NCBI GenBank assembly: GCA_029975295.1
Contig: JARKPK010000117.1
Location: forward strand, 1-49,265
Origin: Thermoguttaceae bacterium
Lineage (GTDB): Bacteria > Planctomycetota > Planctomycetia > Pirellulales > Thermoguttaceae
DNA length: 49,265 nucleotides
Direction: 5' to 3'
Part shown: piece after piece, positions 1 through 8,658 of the stretch
Layout: every line of letters begins with the position of its first letter
Numbering within the stretch: the stretch's first letter is position 1
The notes under the pieces: generated by a model
Told to the model about the DNA's origin: nothing
Seen by the model: the letters and a program-made list of their open reading frames with translations, nothing else
Databases searched by the model: none
Position numbers and translations under genes: made by a program

Positions 1-3000
1 GGGGTTATAGACCAGCGCCGTGGGCGAGATAGCCCCGCCGGGCAACCGCGGATCACTGCCGTCGAGCGTGTAGTAGATCACCCCCGAGCCGGAAAGCGTG
101 AGCGGATAGCCGTACTCCACCTGCCCGCCATGCCGGCTGAAGAGGGCCGGCGAAATACTCGGCGGATAGAGCGGCGCTACCGTGTTGTCGCGCAACTTGG
201 TCACTTTGAGTTGCGCGAGAATTGTGGCCGCCCGGGTTTGAAGATAGTTCTTGTCCTGAGTGGTCGCCGTGATCCAATCATTCTTCGTGTACGGAGTGGC
301 AACCTTCGAATCACCCCAGCGGGCGCTTTCGGCGATGATGGCCAGCGCGATTTCGTCGCAACGTTCTTGGTAGCGGGCCACCGCGGGCCCACCGGTAAGC
401 AGCCCATTGTTGGCGAGCAATGCGTAGGCCCGATCGGCAAAGGCCATGCGGTACTCGGCGTTGTACATCAACTGCTGATGGATCCATTGAGGGTTGCTTT
501 TATTGAATACGTCGCCGGCCGGATAAGGCCCGGTGCGATCTTGCGAAGGACTGACGACCAAGGTGTGTTCGTTGTCGTGCACGAAGAACTTGAATCCGTC
601 GGGATTGACGCGATTGTAGATGCCGTACCAATTGTTGGGCGACTGATTACTGAGAAAGTTCGATATCGGAGCGTCGGCATTGGCCGTGAAGAAAATGATC
701 ATCATGTAGTCGATCAGATTCTTCGCGTCGAGCAGCTTGGGGAAGTACGGGTTGGGCGTGCCGTCGGGGTTCAGTCCTTGAACACGCATGTAGGCGGCGT
801 CGCTGGCCATGGTCGATCGAGCCAGCCCGCCGTTGGCCGAATCGCCCACTAAGCGGAAGACGGAGCTGTTGAAGGCGGAATGCTCTCCTTGCGCGGCGAA
901 CAGTTCGAGTGATGCCCCGCCGGTGTTGTCGAAATAGACCAATCGCAGGTTGTACGAACCGGCCTGGGTGATGTTGAACGTGGCCAGAGTATCTACCGGC
1001 GAGGCGTTCGGCCCGGGATTCGACATCACGAACGTCTGCGAACCGTTGCTCAGTTCCAGGCGGAAGCCGTCGTCGGCATTGACGCCGAAGGTCCACGGAC
1101 CGACTGCGGGAATCTCGATCGTGCCGGTGACGCAGATGACGAAGTTGTCGACGTTGGCGCCGGTGGTTGTGTTCGGGAAAGCGGCGTTGCCGCTGGTGAA
1201 TCGCCCATCGCTGCCTGTATTGAGGTAGTTGATCACGTCGGCCGAGCCAGCCACCGCCGAAAGCTGCTTGGAGGTGTCGGCAATGACGCTGTCGGCCGCG
1301 GCCAGCGAAGTGACCGGCACGTTGGCCATGTAGGTGTAAACAGTGAACTTGCCGCCGGCCTGGTTCCAAAAATCTTGCCAGGCGTTCATGTTGCCGTCGG
1401 TGGCGAAGATCGTGTAGCCGGGATACGGCGGCTGATCGGCCACCTTGATCACGTCGTAGTCGCTGTCGTCGCCGCCTAGGTACGACTCGGCGAAGTTGGA
1501 GTCGGCCCGCTCTTGCGTTTCGTAAAGCCCCCAGTATTGGCCGTTGATATAGAGGTGATAGGCCCGACTGCGGGTGTAGGGATCGCCCATGTCGCCCTGG
1601 GTGTCGCGGGCGAAGACATCGCGGACTACAGCATTGCGCGAATCGCCGCCAAAGCTCCAGGAATAGTTCTGACTGCAACGCAGGTCGATCTTGTCGAAGG
1701 TGTCGACGCCCTCATCGCCGAAAAGGGCGTACACCAGTTTCGAATCGCCGTATTCGTCGCGGAAGAACAGCCGGAAGGCATGCTTGGGGTTGGTGCCCGA
1801 GGTGCTGAAGCCGCCGCGGATGCGAATGCCGGCTTCGACCTGAAAGCCCTGGGCTCCATCGGGATTGATCAACTCAACCGAGGTGACGCGTTCCCAGTTG
1901 GCGCCGGCTTGCTCGGCGTTGCTGTAGATTCCGGTAGCCGGGTCGAACAGATTGCCCAGCGGCAACACCAGCGAGATGGTGGGAATGGCGGTCAGCGCGC
2001 TAATTAACTGCGGTCCCCAGGTCGGATTATTGACGATGTCGGGATCCATCCCGTAGTCGATCACTTGGCTGTTGACCGTTGCGGCGGGCCATTGGCTGAA
2101 GATCACCTCGTCGAAGAAGCCGTTGAGCCATTTGCCGCTGCTGGTGTCGGCATCGCTGAAGTACGCGCCCAAACGCAAGGTGTGCGTGCCGACCGAAAGG
2201 TTGACGTTGAACTTGTAGATTTGCCAGCCGCTATCTTGGTTGCTGCCGCCGGGGCCGTCGCCGGTGATGCGAACCAACGACGTGCCCGTCCCGCCGCCGT
2301 AGCGCACGCCGTCAACGGTGCAGATCAGTTCGCCGTATTCGTCAGTGGCGAACTCGGGGCCCATCACGAGTCGGTATCGGAGCCAAACGCCGTACAATCC
2401 CGCCTGCTCGACGGTGATCGTTTTGCTGAACCCACCCGAGGCGGCGACGGTCGGCCCGGGGCCGAGCACCACCTTCAGCCCGCCGCCGCTCTGTCCTTCG
2501 GTGGCCGAGTACATGCCTTGGGCGGCGTTGGGGTTCGAGGTGCCGAACAGATCGTCGACATAGACGAAGCCGTCGAGGCCCGTGTCGAACTTGGCCGCAA
2601 AACTGACTCCGTCGGGCGGCACGGGCGGCTGGCCGTCGCGCGACTGCACAAGCACATCCGAGAGGAAGATGTAAGTATGGGTGTCGATATTCGTCGATTG
2701 CCAACCGGGCCGGTGGGCCAGGGCGCGGACGGTGGTTGTGCCGGAGATTGTGATCGGTCCGGTGTACACGAACCCGCGCGTTTCGCTGGGCGTTGTGCCG
2801 TCAAGTGTGTAGCGAATCTCGGCCCCGGGCGTGTCGGTGGTGATGACCAACTCGAAGGGCTGATCGTAGAAGCCGCGGTTGTGGCTGAATTTGGTGTCGG
2901 CCACAAAATCGGTGTGCGCCGTCAGGTTGGCCGCTCCGGGCGTCGGCTCGGTGAAGAAGCGTGCCTCGGTCGTCGTTTTGATCCCTACCAATTCCGGCAG

Positions 3001-4566
3001 AATTAGGAACATGCCGTCGGAAGCGGCGTTGTTCAGCGCATGAATGGCCAGCACGTTGCCGCCCGCCTGCAGCAAATGGCGAACCGAGGTGAGGTTGAAC
3101 TCGTTGAATGCCATGCCCAGCGTCGGATCGCGCATGGCCAGGGCCGCGGAGTTGTACGCCAAGGTGGTCGGAGCGTTCGCCCGGGCGACCTCGACACCAT
3201 TGAGGTAGGCGACGAAGCCGTCGTTGTACTTCATCCGCAGGGCGAGCGAATCTAAATCGTCGAGCGTGGTGACCGTAAAGGGAATGCGCATCCACAGCGA
3301 TGAGTTGACGCCCTGCATCGACGACGAGACGTTCGTTTGCACCGCCCCGGCAAATCCGGAAACGGAAAGCCCGCCGTTGGCTGTGTCGCCCACCAAATCG
3401 AACGTTGTCGCATTCCACGAGGTGTACGATCCCGGCGAGGCGAACAACTCGACCTCGGCCCCGCCCCCGCGCTCGAAATAGACCAACCGCAACGAGTACA
3501 GACCGGCCTGCGTGAAATTGAAGGTTTGCAGGGTGTCGGCCGGCCCGCGCGGGTTGGGAAACTCCATGCTGAAGGTGTTCGAACTGTTGTTGAGCACCAG
3601 CCGAAACCCGTCGTCGCTATTGACGCCGAATGTCCACGCGCCGGCCGAGGGAATATAAACGGTAGCGAACGCCTCGATGATGAAATCATCGACGGCCTGG
3701 TTGAGCGTTTGAGTGGGAAAGGGCAGATCGCCGGTGTATCGCCCATAATCGCCGCCGGAGCCGAAGTAGTTGATCGTCGGCGCATAAACGGTGACTTTGG
3801 TGGAATACTTGTTCGGATCGGCGATGATCGCCTCGGCCTGGGCGATGTTGTTCACGGTTCCGGCGACGGCCGTATTGACCTTATAGTAGTTGACGGTGAA
3901 CCCGTTGCCCGAGTCAAAACCCAAGCCCGTCGGACCGGATTGCCAGGCCGAATCGTTGAACCCGACCGCCGTCCAATTCAATCCGGCATGGCTGGCGTTG
4001 GGCACCAGATATTTCGCCGTCGCCCCGCTGCCGACGAAAACGGTCGCCTCCTGAACCAAACCGTAAGACACATCAGTCCACTGCGACGGGAACCCAGGCG
4101 AGTATTCATGGGCAATCGCGCCGCCGGGCATCACCAGAGCCAGATATTCGCCATCGCCGCTGAGCTTGAAGTTGGTGTGCAGTTCGCCGGCAGGATCGGT
4201 GAGGTTGCGATCACTGGCGAAAATAACTAGATAGTCGCCGGCCTCGATGGTGACGTTGGGTAAGGCCCACTTCGTGAGATTTGAAGCATTATCCGTAAGA
4301 TACCAACCGGACAAGTTGATGGCGGTGTCTGTCGGATTGTGCAGTTCGATCCAGTCGGAAGCCTCGTTGAACGAATCGCGCAGCCCGTCGCGGTTCAGCG
4401 CCACGAACTCGCTGATGACCGGATAACTGCTCAGAAGCCGCCGGTCTTCGAGTTGCTCGAACGCCATGCGCCGGTTTCGCCCCAGGGACGTCTTGCGGCG
4501 ACCATCACCCTTGCCCGATCGCAGCAGGGGCGATCCGTGTTTCGCTGTCTTCCTGAGATGAACCAC
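1..4566 (-). CDS. CotH-kinase / lamin-tail-domain surface protein with inserted beta-sandwich modules (partial, no C-terminus)
   Basis: The frame is open for 1522 codons and leaves the window at base 1, so the C-terminus is missing. I chose the GTG at 4566 because GGGAG lies 6 bases upstream; an ATG at 4467 is the alternative. Residues 36-45 carry FEQLEDRRLL, the planctomycete LEPR-xLL-type N-terminal motif of surface proteins. Then come a lamin-tail domain (about 50-140), a galactose-binding-like region containing a PA14-like module (223-401), a chitobiase C-terminal-like domain (about 550-633), another beta-sandwich (654-825), the CotH kinase region (from about 839; HLYINGQYWGLYE and RADSNF stretches) with a second PA14-like module inside it (1074-1248), and a further chitobiase-like domain at the edge. 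CotH proteins are secreted or surface protein kinases. The nearby VTC/DUF4956 genes are typical CotH neighbours as I remember them. Substrate unknown. Confidence 0.9.
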   Translation of the reverse strand, partial: MVHLRKTAKHGSPLLRSGKGDGRRKTSLGRNRRMAFEQLEDRRLLSSYPVISEFVALNRDGLRDSFNEASDWIELHNPTDTAINLSGWYLTDNASNLTKWALPNVTIEAGDYLVIFASDRNLTDPAGELHTNFKLSGDGEYLALVMPGGAIAHEYSPGFPSQWTDVSYGLVQEATVFVGSGATAKYLVPNASHAGLNWTAVGFNDSAWQSGPTGLGFDSGNGFTVNYYKVNTAVAGTVNNIAQAEAIIADPNKYSTKVTVYAPTINYFGSGGDYGRYTGDLPFPTQTLNQAVDDFIIEAFATVYIPSAGAWTFGVNSDDGFRLVLNNSSNTFSMEFPNPRGPADTLQTFNFTQAGLYSLRLVYFERGGGAEVELFASPGSYTSWNATTFDLVGDTANGGLSVSGFAGAVQTNVSSSMQGVNSSLWMRIPFTVTTLDDLDSLALRMKYNDGFVAYLNGVEVARANAPTTLAYNSAALAMRDPTLGMAFNEFNLTSVRHLLQAGGNVLAIHALNNAASDGMFLILPELVGIKTTTEARFFTEPTPGAANLTAHTDFVADTKFSHNRGFYDQPFELVITTDTPGAEIRYTLDGTTPSETRGFVYTGPITISGTTTVRALAHRPGWQSTNIDTHTYIFLSDVLVQSRDGQPPVPPDGVSFAAKFDTGLDGFVYVDDLFGTSNPNAAQGMYSATEGQSGGGLKVVLGPGPTVAASGGFSKTITVEQAGLYGVWLRYRLVMGPEFATDEYGELICTVDGVRYGGGTGTSLVRITGDGPGGSNQDSGWQIYKFNVNLSVGTHTLRLGAYFSDADTSSGKWLNGFFDEVIFSQWPAATVNSQVIDYGMDPDIVNNPTWGPQLISALTAIPTISLVLPLGNLFDPATGIYSNAEQAGANWERVTSVELINPDGAQGFQVEAGIRIRGGFSTSGTNPKHAFRLFFRDEYGDSKLVYALFGDEGVDTFDKIDLRCSQNYSWSFGGDSRNAVVRDVFARDTQGDMGDPYTRSRAYHLYINGQYWGLYETQERADSNFAESYLGGDDSDYDVIKVADQPPYPGYTIFATDGNMNAWQDFWNQAGGKFTVYTYMANVPVTSLAAADSVIADTSKQLSAVAGSADVINYLNTGSDGRFTSGNAAFPNTTTGANVDNFVICVTGTIEIPAVGPWTFGVNADDGFRLELSNGSQTFVMSNPGPNASPVDTLATFNITQAGSYNLRLVYFDNTGGASLELFAAQGEHSAFNSSVFRLVGDSANGGLARSTMASDAAYMRVQGLNPDGTPNPYFPKLLDAKNLIDYMMIIFFTANADAPISNFLSNQSPNNWYGIYNRVNPDGFKFFVHDNEHTLVVSPSQDRTGPYPAGDVFNKSNPQWIHQQLMYNAEYRMAFADRAYALLANNGLLTGGPAVARYQERCDEIALAIIAESARWGDSKVATPYTKNDWITATTQDKNYLQTRAATILAQLKVTKLRDNTVAPLYPPSISPALFSRHGGQVEYGYPLTLSGSGVIYYTLDGSDPRLPGGAISPTALVYNP
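823..1347 (-). repeat. PA14-like module, copy 2, inside the CotH kinase domain
   Basis: About 175 residues, beginning FTVYTY and ending ANGGL, homologous to copy 1 over its full length. It separates MNAWQDFWNQAGGK from RSTMASDAAYMRVQG, two segments that are adjacent in ordinary CotH kinase domains from memory. Confidence 0.75.
2092..2607 (-). other. Inserted beta-sandwich (carbohydrate-binding-like) module in the CotH protein
   Basis: About 172 residues, from VSFAAKFDTG to VIFSQ. It contains an adhesive jelly-roll style sequence (LDGFVYVDD, GLYGVWLRYR, SVGTHTLRLGAYFSD). Removing it joins PPVPPDG to WPAATVNSQV, which resembles the unbroken linker before the DYGMDPDIV segment in other CotH proteins as I recall them. 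Not clearly homologous to the PA14-like pair. Confidence 0.55.
3364..3900 (-). repeat. PA14-like module, copy 1, inside the CotH protein
   Basis: About 179 residues, beginning FTVNYY and ending ANGGLS. It shares with copy 2 (823-1347) the anchors FTV, IIAD, WTFGVN.DDGFRL, DTL.TFN.TQAG and LVGD.ANGGL. The flanking sequence (GLGFDSGNG before, SGFAGAVQTNV after) reads as one continuous host domain once the module is removed. Confidence 0.75.
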
Positions 4567-5133
4567 GATCTGCTCCCGGGGCACTCGAATATCCGGCTTC
4601 ACCTTGAAACGGCAACCGCCCCCGTCTTTGCCCGAAGGGCGCACACATCGGGGACTTGGCAAGCGGACTTGCCCTTTGCGAAGTCGATTCGTTCTGGGGG
4701 TTGAAAACTCACAGCGCACAGCGGACGGCCCATCGGCGACTCGCCGACTCGATCCGTTCGCCTATCGAAGAACTCTCGCCCAACTGCCGACGAAATCGTC
4801 GGTCTGGCCGACAACCAAGCCGTCGAACTTGCCGCTTATTCGCAACGGCGGGACTCGACTTGTCCGTTCACAACACTCCGCCGGGCGAGTCACTTTGCGC
4901 ACCCCCGCGCCTGCGCTGCTGCCGGGCACAAACCAGCAGCGGCCGCCCAACCCGTCAATACTACTAATGCACGAAACGAGCCCTTCCAGCCGCGCTCGAC
5001 GGGCCCTTGCCGATGAACGAAGAGCCGCAATAGACCGACCGACGACCGGCACGGGCTATAGCGCCTCTGCTCCACGCAATTGATTGCGAGCGGTTCCGAA
5101 AAGACTGCGTCCGGTTGGGCCGAGCGATCACCG

Positions 5134-5169
5134 CCCTAACCGAACTCTAATATGATGAAATGGTTAGGG
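5134..5169. repeat. Inverted repeat CCCTAACC/GGTTAGGG at the promoter
   Basis: Perfect 8-base arms at 5134-5141 and 5162-5169 with a 20-base A+T-rich centre. One arm lies in the -35/-10 spacer of the leftward promoter and the other at its predicted start, the layout expected of a repressor operator; as RNA it could also be a hairpin. Confidence 0.45.
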
Positions 5170-5180
5170 TTAAGTGTCAA
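5152..5180 (-). promoter_or_regulatory. Candidate sigma70-type promoter toward the CotH gene
   Basis: On the minus strand, a perfect -35 TTGACA (5180-5175), a 17-base spacer and a -10 CATCAT (4 of 6 matches, 5157-5152). Predicted start near 5145, about 580 bases before the CotH start codon. It overlaps the inverted repeat at 5134-5169. Confidence 0.45.
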
Positions 5181-5543
5181 GCAAAATGCGACGGATTCGC
5201 TAAATCCCTAGGGAGGAAGGGCAACTGCCTCGCAAGCAGGCCTTCGGCAGTGAAAACGCGCCCCAGAACAACTCGAACGCCTGGCCGCTAGTCAGCCGGT
5301 CGCGAACCGTGCCCGTACGGCCGTGAACACCGCAACCAGCCGGGAAGGGTCGAATGATGGCTCGTCCGCCCGACCGCACGCGGGATTCCCACCATGCCGC
5401 CCCGGTTTGATGTTGAGCCGCCGGCACGCGGCCCGCGGGCGTGTGCCGGAGTCCCTGCCTGCCGCATCGCTGAGCACTCGCTTCCGGCTGCGGCAGAATA
5501 GGCAGTTTGGGACAAATCAGTTACGAACCACGATGAATTGAGC

Positions 5544-5571
5544 TTGACCCTTCCTAGCGCCCTAATATAAT
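5544..5571 (+). promoter_or_regulatory. Candidate sigma70-type promoter for the OEP gene
   Basis: TTGACC (5544-5549), a 16-base spacer and a perfect TATAAT (5566-5571). It points at the OEP gene starting at 5844 and is one of the best consensus promoters in the window. Confidence 0.6.
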
Positions 5572-5843
5572 GCCGCCTCGCTAAGCTGTGGTTTTTCAGC
5601 GCAAGACCGATCGCTGCTCCCAATCACAATGCAATGAGGCCGATCAACGGGTGGCTGCCGCCTCTCGGCCGCCCGCGATTCCGAAGTTGCATTGCTTTTC
5701 TCACGAACAACAACCGAAAGGTGTACGCAGCAGGAAGCGAGAATCGCTTGACTGCGTGCCCGAAACGACCGAGCCGCTGTTGGTTTTCTGCGGCCTTGAT
5801 AAAGCGACGCCCGCCGTACCTCGTCTTCTAAGCAAGTACTGCC

Positions 5844-7340
5844 ATGGCCGACTCGCCCTTCGTCGCGCGATGTGTGTCTGCTTTGGCGTTAGCGGGCTGG
5901 GTCGGGCTTTGCGGCTGCCAAGCAGTCGGGCCGATCGAAAGCGATTGGAGCAGCCCGAACTCCCGCCTTCCCGAAGCGCAGCAAGGGGTGCTCGATCGGC
6001 GGCAAACCGACGGCTCAAACGCGGCAACGCCCGTCGCCCACACCGAAGCCGAATCACCGCCGGGCGCGGCAAGGCCGCCGACGGCCGCAACGGTTGCCGA
6101 ACCGCCCGAGGTGATCGCACTGCCCGATTCTCCGGCCGAACTCGCCGGCCCAAGGCCCGAAGTCGCGGGCCAGTCGCTCACGATCGACCAGCTTTTCGAG
6201 CATGCCATTCGCTATCACCCGCGGCTGTGCGCTTGCAAACACGAGATCGCGGCGGCGGCCGGGCGATTGACCCAGGCGGGCCTGTTGCCGAACCCGAACC
6301 TGGTGATCGATGTCGAGAGCCCGCTGACCGAGAACGATCCGACCACGGTTTCCAGCCGATTGATGTTCAGCTTCCCGCTAACGCGAAAACGGCACTGGCG
6401 TCGGCAGTTGGAGTGCTCGGGTCTGGAGGAGGCTCGGGCGAAACTGAGCGAGGAAACGGAGATCGTCTTCGCCGAGATCGCCGACGCTTCGATCGAGCTT
6501 CTTTTCTATCAGGAACTGGCCCGAAAACAGGCCGAAGCCGCCCAATTGGCCAAACAAGCGGCCGAGGCGCGCCGCCAGCGGGCGGGAGCGTCGTTCGTCG
6601 ACGCCGCCGCGGCCGAAACGGCGGCGATCTCGGCGCAATGGGGCAGCCACGACACCGCCGAGCGTTTGCAGGCGGCGCGCGACCGACTGGCCCGAGCCGC
6701 GGCCTGGCCCGCCGATCAGCCATTGCAGTTGGGCGGCACGTTGTGTTTCGCGCGGACGGAACCGTTAGACCTGTCCGGCGTGTTGGCGGCCGTGCAGTCG
6801 CGACGGCCGCGCCTGGCAGCGGCACAAGCCAATGTTGCCCGCAGCGGACACGCCTACCAGCTTGCCCGAGCCGAGGCCTGGCCCGACCTGGAAATCGGGC
6901 CGCGATTCCAGGGCGACACGGACGGCCCGGAAGACCGATTGGGCGGCCGCTTCGCCATGGACGTTCCGATCTTCGATCGCAACCAGGGGCGGATTGCCGA
7001 AGCCGAGGCGGCTTGGCGGGCCAGTCGCGACCTGCTGGCCGACGCGCGGCGGAACTCGGCGGCCGATGTGGCGGCCGCCTTCCACGCAATCGCGGCGTTG
7101 CAGCAATCACTCGACTATTTCTCGGAGACCGTCGCGCCGACGATGGAAAAACTCCGCTCGCAACTGGCCGATCTCGAAGCGAAAAAGGCGATCGAGGGCT
7201 ATCAGGCGCTCGATCTGCGGCAGCGGTTGCTGCGGATGGAGATGGAGCACTTGGAACGTCTGGCCCGCTACAGCCGGCTTCTGGTGCGGTTGGAGCTTTG
7301 GGTCGGTCGGCCGCTGACCGACGGACCGCTCGTCCTCTAG
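5844..7340 (+). CDS. TolC/CusC-type outer membrane efflux lipoprotein (OEP family)
   Basis: 498 residues. The N-terminus is a lipoprotein signal: a hydrophobic stretch followed by GLCGCQ, so the lipidated Cys would be about residue 27. After a Pro/Ala-rich linker (30-105), the sequence LTIDQLFEHAIRYHPRL begins the first of two OEP repeats; the long Ala/Glu/Gln-rich helices (about 155-275 and 300-470) are the periplasmic barrel helices, and LMFSFPLTRKR and FAMDVPIFDRNQGR are the usual membrane beta-hairpin segments. OEP proteins form trimeric outer-membrane ducts for tripartite pumps. The HlyD-like adaptor lies convergently downstream (7486-8655), but no RND or ABC pump gene is nearby, so the exported substrate is unknown. 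It ends in TAG. Confidence 0.88.
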   Translation: MADSPFVARCVSALALAGWVGLCGCQAVGPIESDWSSPNSRLPEAQQGVLDRRQTDGSNAATPVAHTEAESPPGAARPPTAATVAEPPEVIALPDSPAELAGPRPEVAGQSLTIDQLFEHAIRYHPRLCACKHEIAAAAGRLTQAGLLPNPNLVIDVESPLTENDPTTVSSRLMFSFPLTRKRHWRRQLECSGLEEARAKLSEETEIVFAEIADASIELLFYQELARKQAEAAQLAKQAAEARRQRAGASFVDAAAAETAAISAQWGSHDTAERLQAARDRLARAAAWPADQPLQLGGTLCFARTEPLDLSGVLAAVQSRRPRLAAAQANVARSGHAYQLARAEAWPDLEIGPRFQGDTDGPEDRLGGRFAMDVPIFDRNQGRIAEAEAAWRASRDLLADARRNSAADVAAAFHAIAALQQSLDYFSETVAPTMEKLRSQLADLEAKKAIEGYQALDLRQRLLRMEMEHLERLARYSRLLVRLELWVGRPLTDGPLVL

Positions 7341-7485
7341 GCAGGGCTTCATCGAAACGACTGCCGACGCAGCGAAGCGGCCGATCACCTATTCTGCTTC
7401 TGCCCGCGCGGGCCGACACTGGTTCCGCGGTTCCATTTCGGAAACCGTTTCGCTTGATGCCCGACTACTGCCATTGGGCAGACAC

Positions 7486-8655
7486 TCAGCCGGCCCGATC
7501 GCGCCGCTCGGCGGGCTGGAACCGAACATCGAACAGTTCGCCGGGCACGGCGGGCAGTTCTCGCGGCACCAAAATGCGGATCGGACGCCCCCATTCGAGC
7601 AGTTTCGGATCGCGGCGCTGGTGCTCGGGAATCAACTCGACTTGCGGCCCCACCTTTTCGATCACCGAACGCCAGGCAGAGCTGCCCAGCCGCCGCGGAC
7701 GGATCTCTACGGCCGCGCCAACCTCCGGGTGCAACTGCTGCTCCTGCCGAATGTAGCTGACGATGTAGCGGCTTTCGCCGGCGGCGATCGTTAAGATCGG
7801 CTCCCCCTGCCGCACTGTTTGCCCCGGCCAGCGATGAATCGCGGCAATCACCCCCGCCATCGGCGCGCGAATCTCGAGCCCGGCAATCTGATACTCGATC
7901 TGCTTCACTCGAGCCTCTTGGGCGGCCACAGCCGCTTGCAGCGGGGCCAAGATGGTTTGAATTGGGGCCTCTTCGAGCGGCGGGAATTCGGCCAGTTGTT
8001 CGCGGGCGGCCTCGCGCTGCGACTGGGCCTCGGCCAGCGCCGTGGCGGCGTCGGCCACTTGCTGCTGCAATTTGTCGTGCAGCAGCAACTCGTCGGTGTA
8101 CTGCAATTGGTTCGCCGCGCCCGAGTCGAGCAACGACCGCAGGTATTCCACGCGGGCTTCGCGGCGTTGCAGTTCCACCTTGGCGGTTTCCAGGGCCACC
8201 GCCCGATCAAGCACGTCGAGCCGCCGCGATTCGCTCTCCCAAATGGCGCGCAACAGATCGCCCAGTCGATTGATGCGGCGGTCGTTTTCGGCCAGCAGCG
8301 TTTGAGCGCGCGCCGCTTCGAGCTCTTTGTGCAATCGCTCTACTTCGAGCTTGGCTGCCTCCAGCTCGAATCGCGCCGCCGTGTCGTCGAAGCGGGCGAC
8401 CACCTGCTGCGATTGAACCGCGTCGAAAAGCGTCCACGGCGAGCGAAACGCGATCAGCCGCCCGTCCACCGGCGAGCCGACGTCAACCCGCACCACATCC
8501 GCTTCGCCCACCAAAACCGCCTGCGGCATCTGCCGCTGCCACAGCCAAATCGCGGCCGACAGGCAGACCCCAAAACAGACCATCGGCATCACGCTCTGCC
8601 GCAAGCGTTGCAGTCTCAGTTTCCATGGCGTGGGAATCCGATGATACGGCGTCAT
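7486..8655 (-). CDS. HlyD-family periplasmic adaptor (membrane fusion protein)
   Basis: 389 residues. One transmembrane helix near the N-terminus (about 20-39), then a lipoyl-like half (VRVDVGSPVDGRL), a long alpha-helical coiled-coil hairpin (about 85-240, rich in Glu, Ala, Leu and Arg), the returning lipoyl half (GLEIRAPMAGVIAAIHRWPGQTVRQGEPIL) and a C-terminal beta-barrel region. Such proteins bridge an inner-membrane transporter and an outer-membrane duct. It is the last gene of the operon VTC > DUF4956 > HlyD, three bases after the DUF4956 stop, and faces the OEP gene, its likely partner. No ABC or RND gene is present, so the inner-membrane partner may be the DUF4956 protein or encoded elsewhere. 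Confidence 0.87.
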   Translation of the reverse strand: MTPYHRIPTPWKLRLQRLRQSVMPMVCFGVCLSAAIWLWQRQMPQAVLVGEADVVRVDVGSPVDGRLIAFRSPWTLFDAVQSQQVVARFDDTAARFELEAAKLEVERLHKELEAARAQTLLAENDRRINRLGDLLRAIWESESRRLDVLDRAVALETAKVELQRREARVEYLRSLLDSGAANQLQYTDELLLHDKLQQQVADAATALAEAQSQREAAREQLAEFPPLEEAPIQTILAPLQAAVAAQEARVKQIEYQIAGLEIRAPMAGVIAAIHRWPGQTVRQGEPILTIAAGESRYIVSYIRQEQQLHPEVGAAVEIRPRRLGSSAWRSVIEKVGPQVELIPEHQRRDPKLLEWGRPIRILVPRELPAVPGELFDVRFQPAERRDRAG

Positions 8656-8658
8656 CGC

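Larger units (their letters stand above)
4567..5843. other. Gene-free spacer between divergent CotH and OEP genes
   Basis: I see no convincing coding frame in these 1277 bases; the open frames here have no recognisable domains or start signals. The stretch holds one candidate promoter facing each way (5152-5180 leftward, 5544-5571 rightward), implying long leaders of about 580 nt for the CotH gene and 265 nt for the OEP gene. Confidence 0.6.

Noticed and set aside
5588-7756. A 722-codon open frame on the plus strand
   Set aside because: It overlaps the OEP gene in another frame and its translation is Arg/Pro/Gly-rich without domains; a GC-rich shadow.
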